From the NCBI GenBank assembly GCA_029261435.1, contig JAJDBI010000068.1:1-12276 (forward strand): a stretch of DNA of 12,276 bases. The letters run 5' to 3'. Under the pieces are notes generated by a model that made no database searches, was not told the origin of the DNA, and saw only the letters and a program-made list of their open reading frames with translations. This document shows positions 1 to 7,700 of the stretch, piece by piece (position 1 is the first letter of the stretch; each line of letters starts with the position of its first letter). This DNA is from Nitrospinaceae bacterium. Lineage in GTDB: Bacteria > Nitrospinota > Nitrospinia > Nitrospinales > VA-1. Made by a program: the position numbers and the translations under genes.

Positions 1-902
1 CCCATCTGAGATTTCATAATGGTGAGAGCTTCAAGCGTTTTCAAAGACTTTTTGTAACTACGGCGTGTGGTCAGGGCATCATAAACATCGGTTAATTTAC
101 AGATCCTCGCAAACAAATCGATATCCTCACCAGCAAGGCCCTGATGATAGCCCTCGCCATTGTATTTCTCATGGTGCTGACCCACCATTTGAATAACATT
201 TTCCCCATAGCACCCCAACCCCTTGATAACTCCCATACCTTTCTCGGTGTGATTTTTAATCACCTGAAACTCTTCTTCTGTCAAGGCACCTTTCTTATTA
301 ATAATTTCCTGTGGAAGTTTTGACTTACCTACATCATGGAGCATGCCTCCCAACCCCAACTCATGAACCTCGTCAGCAGGCATGCCTATTTTAAGAGCAA
401 ATGACATGCAATAGAGCCCCACATTGATACTGTGGGTATAGGTGTAATAGTCTTTTTCCATAATTTTACTCAATCCATGGAATCCAAGTTTGTTATCACT
501 CAGACATTTTTCCATCAGATCCACAACCTGATCGGAACCACGGAGAATTTCCGGAGAAGAATTCGCTTCGAAAAACTGGTGAGTGACATCCCGGGAAAGG
601 TCATAAACCTTCTCCATTTTTTTCTCAGGAGATGCATCTGAGTTTAAAACGAAATCACGCAGGGAGTTGGTGGCGTGCTCGAAATAAACCATAAGGTCTT
701 CTTCATGGATATAAAGATCCTCCATAAGCTCGGCAGATTGTAAAAGCTCACGCACCTTATCGCGATATCGAGCTTCTTTGCTGGCATATAAGACATAGCT
801 ATTCTCATCGCCCCCCTGAACCTTGGAAAAAATATTAAACGCCAAATCAGAATTTTTATCTAAAATTTTAATATCAATCGGATGAAATTGTTCGGCTTGC
901 AT
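1..902 (-). CDS. HD-GYP domain cyclic-di-GMP phosphodiesterase, N-terminal 300 residues (3' end outside window)
   Basis: Predicted cytoplasmic phosphodiesterase that hydrolyses the second messenger cyclic di-GMP. Translation from the ATG at 900-902 gives a mixed N-terminal region (about residues 1-140, no signal peptide or membrane segment) of the kind that often precedes HD-GYP domains. The HD-GYP core follows: YTHSINVG near 155-162, the HD pair H189-D190 followed by VGK, H218, the HHE triad H243-H244-E245, and LTDVYDALTTRRSYK near 270-284. These are the expected metal ligands and signature blocks. The eponymous GYP motif reads GYH at 251-253. An in-frame TAA at 906-908 makes this ATG the first possible one, but the ribosome site is poor (only GGGG about 12 bases upstream). 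The C-terminal end is cut by the window edge. No receiver or sensor domain is seen in the visible part, so the input signal is unknown. Family assignment is confident; activity is inferred. Confidence 0.93.
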   Translation of the reverse strand, partial: MQAEQFHPIDIKILDKNSDLAFNIFSKVQGGDENSYVLYASKEARYRDKVRELLQSAELMEDLYIHEEDLMVYFEHATNSLRDFVLNSDASPEKKMEKVYDLSRDVTHQFFEANSSPEILRGSDQVVDLMEKCLSDNKLGFHGLSKIMEKDYYTYTHSINVGLYCMSFALKIGMPADEVHELGLGGMLHDVGKSKLPQEIINKKGALTEEEFQVIKNHTEKGMGVIKGLGCYGENVIQMVGQHHEKYNGEGYHQGLAGEDIDLFARICKLTDVYDALTTRRSYKKSLKTLEALTIMKSQM

Positions 903-954
903 GATTTATTTGAACCCCAGTTTACAAGTTTACGACTCAACCTTAACCAACTGT

Positions 955-981
955 ATTATAAAGAGCAAGAACTATGCCCAA
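955..981 (-). promoter_or_regulatory. Possible proximal promoter of the HD-GYP gene
   Basis: A perfect TATAAT box lies on the minus strand at 955-960. A TTGGGC sequence lies at 976-981, giving a short 15-base spacer. Transcription would start near 948 and leave a leader of about 45 bases before the ATG at 902. The -35 element is weak, so this may be a chance AT-rich match or a secondary promoter to the stronger one at 1104-1132. Confidence 0.3.
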
Positions 982-1053
982 CTCAAAACATAATTCCATC
1001 CAACACAAAACCTCGCCAAGAGCCCTTAACTAACGATAAAACAATAATTTTAA

Positions 1054-1078
1054 TAGCCCCTCATTTCAGCTCGGGCTA
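1054..1078. repeat. Inverted repeat in the HD-GYP leader
   Basis: TAGCCC at 1054-1059 is complementary to GGGCTA at 1073-1078 across a 13-base loop. If transcription starts from the strong promoter at 1104-1132, this hairpin forms near the 5' end of the HD-GYP leader RNA. No clean U-tract follows it on the minus strand, so it is not a convincing terminator. It does not match the cyclic-di-GMP riboswitch consensus that I know. Confidence 0.4.
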
Positions 1079-1103
1079 GGAAATGTTTTTCTAAAGATAA
1101 GGT

Positions 1104-1132
1104 TTTATACTTTTTCCTTTTTAAGCTGTCAA
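1104..1132 (-). promoter_or_regulatory. Near-consensus sigma70 promoter for the HD-GYP gene
   Basis: On the minus strand TTGACA (1127-1132) is followed, after exactly 17 bases, by TATAAA (1104-1109). That is a perfect -35 box, ideal spacing and five of six -10 bases. It lies downstream of the 41-residue gene (stop at 1172) and points at the HD-GYP start at 902. The predicted start near 1097 gives a leader of about 195 bases, unusually long for a bacterial gene and containing the hairpin at 1054-1078. Confidence 0.72.
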
Positions 1133-1171
1133 AAATAATAGAAATATAACTTGAGACAAACACAACCACTC

Positions 1172-1297
1172 TTAAAGAAAAATAAAAACAATAAGAAAAA
1201 AAACAACCATGCAAGTTACAAAAACGACTCGCTGCCGATTTGACAAGTGAGCGTCCCATCGTTCACCTTCAACATGCTCGCTATAATGTAAACTCAT
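1172..1297 (-). CDS. Small single-span membrane protein, 41 residues, function unknown
   Basis: I do not recognise a family. The frame opens with ATG at 1295-1297 and closes with TAA at 1172-1174. The polar N-terminal part (about residues 1-24, starting MSLHYSEHVEGERW, with several charged and His residues) is followed by an unbroken hydrophobic run, VVFVTCMVVFFLIVFIFL, that reaches the last residue. This is the plan of a tail-anchored or single-span micro-protein with the N-terminal part probably in the cytoplasm. The start is strongly supported by a perfect AGGAGG with a 5-base gap. The gene runs in the same direction as the HD-GYP gene, about 270 bp upstream of it, but the strong promoter at 1104-1132 lies between them, so the two may be expressed separately. 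The main doubt is that the hydrophobic half is encoded by a T-rich tract, which yields Phe/Val/Leu codons by composition alone; the ribosome site argues against chance. Confidence 0.6.
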   Translation of the reverse strand: MSLHYSEHVEGERWDAHLSNRQRVVFVTCMVVFFLIVFIFL

Positions 1298-1302
1298 GAT
1301 GA

Positions 1303-1308
1303 CCTCCT
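1303..1308 (-). promoter_or_regulatory. Consensus ribosome binding site deciding the 41-residue gene
   Basis: AGGAGG on the minus strand, five bases before the ATG at 1295-1297. It is one of the best ribosome sites in the window and is the main reason to accept the very short reading frame that follows. Confidence 0.7.
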
Positions 1309-1337
1309 GACAGATATAAGAAACCAATACCCTTCTT

Positions 1338-1365
1338 ATTCTAAGAGGTCGTTTGGCGCATACAA
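1338..1365 (-). promoter_or_regulatory. Weak candidate promoter for the 41-residue gene
   Basis: TTGTAT (1360-1365) and TAGAAT (1338-1343) are separated by 16 bases on the minus strand. Transcription would begin near 1331, about 34 bases before the ATG. The -10 box matches five of six bases and the -35 box three of six. The rest of the gap 1298-1472 is AT-rich, and I see no other convincing promoter in it for either direction. Confidence 0.25.
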
Positions 1366-1445
1366 ATATTCCAGAAAACCAGCATTAATTTAAGTGAAAA
1401 AAAAGTTTGCAGCCCTATATTAGCTATATGGATAGCGGTTGATTC

Positions 1446-1467
1446 CACCTCATTCAAAGGGGAGGTG
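1446..1467 (+). promoter_or_regulatory. Hairpin masking the ribosome site of the 68-residue gene
   Basis: CACCTC at 1446-1451 pairs perfectly with GAGGTG at 1462-1467 across a 10-base loop. The right arm contains most of the ribosome site GGAGG (1461-1465), which is seven bases before the ATG at 1473. Folding would hide the ribosome site, so this could be a translational switch or simply a weak structure. Basis: sequence complementarity only. Confidence 0.4.
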
Positions 1468-1472
1468 AGGAG

Positions 1473-1679
1473 ATGTTTTTCCCTGTCACTATTTATAATG
1501 CCGAGGGTAAGGTCAAAAGGGTTCTTTCAACAAAATCATTGCATGAAAGACACTGGAGGCGATTCCGCGAGGCCGAAAGAATTTCGTCCATCAATAAAGG
1601 CAGAAAACCTGAGAGGACCAAAGGCTTGAAGGAAAAACTGGATCGAGAGTTTCCACAAATTCCAACTAGGAGCTGTTAG
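1473..1679 (+). CDS. Small basic protein of 68 residues, function unknown
   Basis: I cannot name a family. The ATG at 1473 is preceded by a strong ribosome site (GGAGG at 1461-1465, seven bases away), and the frame closes at 1677-1679. The protein is rich in Lys and Arg, has no signal peptide or membrane segment, and begins MFFPVTIYNAEGKVKRVLS. That opening looks like a pair of beta strands around an N-A-E-G-K turn; it is followed by a probably helical, highly charged segment (HERHWRRFREAER, about residues 25-37) and a basic tail. Nucleic acid or ribosome binding is possible from the charge, but nothing shows it directly. It converges on the giant TPR-CHAT gene with only 22 bases between the two stops. 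The paired ribosome-site hairpin suggests translational control. Existence of the gene is fairly likely; its role is unknown. Confidence 0.68.
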   Translation: MFFPVTIYNAEGKVKRVLSTKSLHERHWRRFREAERISSINKGRKPERTKGLKEKLDREFPQIPTRSC

Positions 1680-1689
1680 GAGCTTTGAC

Positions 1690-1714
1690 GAAAAAGACTG
1701 ACTATCGATAGTCA
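1690..1714 (-). terminator. Possible weak terminator at the end of the giant TPR-CHAT gene
   Basis: TGACTATCGATAGTCA (1699-1714) is a perfect 16-base palindrome spanning the stop codon (TAG, 1702-1704). On the minus strand it is followed shortly by TTTTT. The stem is AT-rich and the T-run is short and offset, so termination would be weak. It lies in the 22-bp gap between two convergent genes, where a terminator is expected. Confidence 0.35.
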
Positions 1715-4700
1715 CCAGTAAGATTGAACCCTGCCCAATACGAAGGGTGTGGATAAAGGCGTTTGACCAGTAACTGAGCCTTTCTCAGGCTCACGGCCTT
1801 ATTTTCTTTACCATAATTTCGGTAAAAGTGTTTGATCAGTACTGCAGTAGAAATATCGCTCACCCTCCACAATGTAGAAAGAATGGATTTTGTACCTGCA
1901 TAGATAAAGGCTCGGTTGAGGCCTACCAACTCATCGCCCCCCACAATATCCCCAAGTCCGGTTTGGCATGCGCTCAAGGTCACGATATCGGCATTGATCT
2001 CCAACCCAAACACTTCATTCACTTCAAAGTTACCGTCTTCCGTTGCTGTACGTGCCAGCTTTAACGATGAAAACAAGGGATTGACCGGGTCAAACTCCCC
2101 ATGTGAAGCAATATGTATGACCTGATATTCACTTATATGATCCTGAAGCCAACTCTCTGTGGCGTTCTCGCGCGTAAAAATATCGACCTTGGGGAAGTCC
2201 CACTTGATGGCGTTGGCCTCCATTTCTGCCAGGGGGAGGTCATAATTGAAGTCACCGAGGTCCGGGTTGCCCAATGCCAGCACCTTGATGTCTCGACCCC
2301 GTTTTGTCTGTCCTTTAAAAGTGAATTGCATGACCGAAGCACTGGGAGAATAAAACAGAGGATATTTTTCGACCAGATAGTTCTGTTCATCTTTTAAAGA
2401 AGAGAAAGAAATATAATGCAAGTGGCCGTGGGGAACAATTCCTAAAACCCTTTTTCCTGCTATAAAAGACTCTACAGGCTTGATCAATAGAGAATGTAGT
2501 TGTTTAGACTGTTCTTCAACCGGTGCCAGCTTTTGAATACGTTCACGATAATCGGCAACCAAACTGTTCAATCGCTTCTCTTCTAATGGAACTCGGGCAA
2601 CCTCTATCCCTTCTTTAGTGACCACCCAGGCCACCAGTTCGTTTTCCGTCACCATGTATTCCACCAACGCCACCGAACCTTCTAATAAGTCCTGCAATGC
2701 TTCGAGGCTTATCGAATCGACAGTGATAAAACTGGAAATCTCCGGGCTCTGTTCCTTGGCATCAATCAGAAGGTCTTGATATTTGTTTCTGGCTTTCACC
2801 AGTTGTTCAGCCAGTTGTTGACTGCTCTCCCCTTCATCACTAGCGCGAGCTACCATTAAGGACTCTTCAATTTTTCGGATCGTTTGTTTTTGCTGGTTCA
2901 GGGCTTCATATAAACTCTTGCTGACGTCGTCCTTAAAACTGATTTTCTGGTTCCCTAACAGGTCGATAAAGCTTCTCGATTTTGCACGTTCGGCGAATTG
3001 AAATGACTCCTTAACCTTCCCCATATCCAAAAGTAAGAGAACCAGTTCTTTATAGACATCCTGCTTGTCGGTCAAAAATCCATTCTGGAACTCCTCAACC
3101 TTAATGGCCGCACGTAAGGCATCCACCACCGACACAGCATTCTTGTATGACTCTACGGCCTCCTCATTTTTTCTTGATTGAATAAAGGCAAACCCTTCGC
3201 CCCGTAAAGCTCGCCATGAAACCTCTTTAACATTGAGGCTATCGGAAAGCTTAAAAGTTTCCCGAAATAAAGAAACTGCAGATTCCCACTGCTTACGCTC
3301 CAACGCCAGATTTCCCAACTCAAGCATGGACTTTACCAGATTGGTGCGATTGCCGATTTCACGACTGAGTTCTACAGCCTTTTTGAGATGGACCTCCGCA
3401 TTTCCCAACTGTCCCATGCGTAATAAACTCATACCCAGGTTTCGATGCGTGTAGCCCTGCCCCCATTTTGATTTAAGCTGTTCGTCCCTCTTCAAGGCTT
3501 TCTTGAAAAATTCAATGGATTCGAGATATCGCTTTTCCTTCCTGTGAACGAGGCCGATGTTGTTGTAGGCAGTGGCAATATCCAGAGGAGAGCGAGATGC
3601 CTCGGCCAACTCCAGGCTCTGACTCAGGTTTTCCAATGCTCGACCTGGATCATTGAGCGTCCAGTGGATCAACCCCAATGTATTCAGAATAAAGGCCTGC
3701 TGAAGCTTGTCCTGCAGCGTTCTGGCGATTTCTAAAGATTGTCTTTGAAACCTGAATGCCTGCTGGTAGTTTCCTTGAAACCAATGGGAATTGGCCTGAT
3801 ACAAAAAGGCTTTTGCAAGACTCGGTCTGAGATCGGCCTTTTCGGCCAAGGCCTGAGCTCTGCCATATAACTCAAGAGCCTGTTTAAAATCTGCTTCTTT
3901 TTCCGCCACCAGCCCCAATTCCAAAAGGGATTCCACCTGCTGATCCACCTGTTCCAGCTCTGTGAATAATTCGTAGGCTTGACTGAAAAATTTCCTGGCA
4001 TCTTCAAAACGGTTGAGACGCAAATAATAAATCCTGCCAATGCGACGTAATTCACGGCCTCTGTTCAGGTCTTCGCCAATCTCTTCATTAATAGCCAGAG
4101 ATGCATTGAATGCCTTAAGGGCGTTGTCGTAGTCCAACGCATTTTCTTCAACTATCCCCAATGTGCTATAGCTCTCTGCCAGGAGATCCAGAATTTCATT
4201 CTCCTCATAAATTTTAAGAGCTTTTTTCAAATGCTCAACAGCTAGAGGAAAACTCTCCGTACGGGAATACAAAATCCCCAGAAAATAGTATGCCTCCGCC
4301 AGGGTTTCCGGGTCTTCCACTGAGTGAGGCAACACCTGTTTCTGGTAGAGAATGGCCTTGGGATAATCTTCAAGGTTATAGGCCGCTTGAGCCAGAGTTT
4401 TGTAAATTTTTCCCGCCAGCTTTTTTTCGGGGAGAAATGGTTGCAGCACAAGTGCTTTTTCCAGATAGTTGATGACCGACAGCCAGTTCTTTTGCTTAAA
4501 CGCGGACGCTCCTTTCTGCAAATTAGCCTGAAAGTGTTCCACGGCAAACGCACCTTTTTCTGACGCACTCATACCGGGGAAACCATAATAGCGGTATTGC
4601 GCCCACTCAAATTTACCTGGATACTTTTTCGCAAGTTGCCTTTGCGCATTGCGTAACGATTCGGCAGAGCTTCCCTTTCTGAGGTTCTTCATGATGTGTT

Positions 4701-7700
4701 TCATCAACTCAGGATGCAGTTTCTCATCCGGTTTTCCACTATGGAGCAAAGCACCCGGATACCCTTTGAAAGCCAGCCCTTCAACAAGCAAACTGGTCGG
4801 AGAGAGTGACAAAAACGGGTCGAACTCATGTTTAACATCAGTCATCACCATTAAGTTCGATTCGAAAGGCTTTTGATAAAGAGCCGATAAGGGAACTCTC
4901 TGAAAACGATTCGCCTGACGAGTCAAGGTGAGAAAGGATGCAGAAGAATCAAGACGGTTTAAACGCACCGGGCTTTCAATCTGAACCACCCCGAAATGCC
5001 CCCAGTTCTCTATAAAATTTTTCAGATTAGCTTTATCACCATGAAGATTTAATACCGTCGAGAAGTCTGTCTCTCCATCTTGGAGATGCTTCGCATCGAG
5101 GATCAGGAGACGGGAATTATAAAGGTTTTTTAATTTTATCGACCGTTGCCATTGGGACAATGAAGAAATGAATGTCAGCCTTGTGGTTTCAATCAGAGGT
5201 TTTGCATCCAGCCTCATTGCAGCCCAGGGCAAAAATTCCAGTTTGCCATCCGCAATTAAAACTACTGATTCCACATTATGACCCAACTCATCCACTAGAG
5301 GTTCTAATAGAAAGCGGGAAAGGTCATCCACTCTCTCTTCCGTCACCTCATTATCTAAAGAAATCAGATCAAATAGTTTGCGGTTGCCAGAAACCCTCAC
5401 ACCCTTAACTTTACCGTCCCGCACCCACCAAACCAGAATTTCATTATGAACACGTTGAAATTTCAACAACAAGGAATTTGACGAAGACTGCAAGGTCTCC
5501 AGGGACGGACCCCGAGGAGACACCCAGTCAACAAGCTCAGGATCATCTTCATCGGCCATCTCCAGAAACTCCTGATACTCATCCAGCAGAGCATCCACTT
5601 CCTTTTCAGACACAGATTTTAAACGTCCTGAATAAGTAATGACTTCATCGTAATAAGCCTGGCGGTCCTCATCAGAAAAATGCAGCGGCGGAGCCAATGT
5701 GTTTTGAACCAGTTTCTTGCCTTTTTCAGAAAACATGAATGCGGAAGCAAATTTTTCCTGTTTGAACAAAAGGAAAACAATATCCTCATAAAGCTGTTCG
5801 ACTAAAGCCAGAACAGAACGATCCACCCATCCGTATGGCAACCGGCTCAATTCTTTTTCCGCTTCCAACAACAGGGGAAGTCGCTCAACCTCATCCGTTT
5901 GCTGTGATTCTGAATAAACAGACTGCCAGCGGTCCTTGACAGAAGTCTTCTGTGATTCCTGTTTCATCCCCGCCAGGTATCGAGTCCATTGCAGGTTCTG
6001 CCATACTTCCTGATTGCCCTTATCAACCTTTTTTCCGTGCACCAAAGCTAACTCAAAATTGTGCACGGATTTCTGGATGCTTCCCCATTGGTTTTTTAAT
6101 CCCGTAAGGCTCGAATTGAACTGATCTTCTATGGTATTACCGGTTTTTACCGTTGCATCTAAATGAAAGCCTTGAAAGTGGTGAAGAAGGCCCAAGTAAT
6201 TGTGCACAACCATCAACTGTTCCGGGTCAGAAAGAGACTCATCCACTGTTCCTACCGTCTTCTCCAGCATGCCAATCGAAGAGTGAATGTCGTCACTCAG
6301 GGAAACTAGAGATCTGGCAGAACTCAGGGTAAGAACAATACGGCCGCTGTTCACTGCGTTGACCATCATCCCACGACGGTTATTCAGTTTCTCCGATAGC
6401 TCGAAAGATTTTTTAAAAAAACCCTGACTGGATTCATAATCAGCAGACTGAAAATAATAGTTACCGATCTGATTCAATAAAAGTGCCTTCTCCAGCAAAA
6501 CCGGGATGTTTGTATCCACATTTAAACCGGAAGGTATTAGCGCCAGTTTTTTCTTAAAATATTCTATTGCCTTTTTATACTGACCAAAGTCCCCATAGAT
6601 TTTACCAATGTAGTGAAAGATCAGTTTCTCTTCACCTGCCTTGTCAAATCCATAAGCTGCTGAAGACACATCTTCGCCGAGCCCTGCTTCTATATTCACA
6701 GCAATCAAAGCCCTCGATTTCTTTTTTTTGTCTACCGTGCCAAATTGCTCGAGTTTTTCAACGGCCTGAAAATAATGGTTGAGCGCACGAGCCATCTCCT
6801 CCGAATCATGTTCTTTCTGACTTCCCGAATATATATTGTTGGCGATATTCCGAAGCGTCCGGGAAAGCGCAGCCTCGTTTCCTGTCTGCCGGTTTAATTC
6901 AAGAGTCCTGATAAAATGTTCCACTGCCCGGGCATAGTCTCCATCATCCTGATAAACCAAGGCGATTCGGTCATGCAATTCTGCCATACGGTCCAGTGCA
7001 TTTTGTTTCCCAACAATCTTAAGAGCTTTCTTAAACTGAGTGACTGCCACCCCGGAGGCCCCCGACTTGAACGCCGCCGAACCAAACCGTTGCCGGTAAA
7101 CCGCCTCCCGCTCTGAACTGAGAAAAGGTTCTCCACTATCCTCGCGTTTTTTATAATAATGAAAAGCTGACACATGATTGTTCAACAAATAATGTCCATT
7201 ACCCAAGTTGAGAAGCAGATCGGCCTCGTTCCGAGAGTCTTCTTCATTAAACGCCAGGGCAATCTGATACTCATGCAACGCTTTTTCTATAAATCCGGAT
7301 TCTGATCGCTCTTTCTGTTCGTATATCCAGCCTAATGTTTGGTGATAAAAAACTTCCTGAGAGTTTTGTTCCAGTGCTTTACCTATTTCCGCTTCAGCTT
7401 CATCCAACGCAGGAGGATTCAGGTATGTGAAAGCCAGCCCCAGCGCATAATGCTCCACAGCAGATCCCTGTCTGGTTTTCAAACGATCCTGATAAAACTG
7501 CACGGATTCTTTTCCCAGGGCCGCTGAAGCTTGCAGATAACCTCGATGCGCTTTCACCGTTTCGGGGTAATTTTCGATCAGATGTAGAAATGTTTTTCGT
7601 GCCAGCTTCACCTCACCGACCCGTAACTCCCAGTCACCTTTTTCCAAAGTTTTTTGTATAAGACCTGTACGGGCAGACTGAACATATGGCTTTATAGCGT

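Noticed and set aside
903..960. 18-residue leader peptide frame in the HD-GYP leader
   Set aside because: No ribosome site precedes its ATG and there is no run of regulatory codons; such short frames are expected by chance.
882..1079. 65-residue plus-strand frame starting inside the HD-GYP gene
   Set aside because: No ribosome site, it begins antisense to the HD-GYP start codon, and its sequence has no protein-like pattern; it covers the HD-GYP leader by chance.
1050..1259. 69-residue frame on the minus strand overlapping the 41-residue gene in another frame
   Set aside because: Its start has only a partial ribosome site (GGTG), whereas the overlapping 41-residue frame has a perfect AGGAGG. 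The translation is a mixed Cys/Phe/Lys string with no clear plan and runs through the strong promoter at 1104-1132.
1313..1318. TATATC as a -10 box for the 41-residue gene
   Set aside because: The start would fall inside the ribosome site and there is no -35 element at the right distance.
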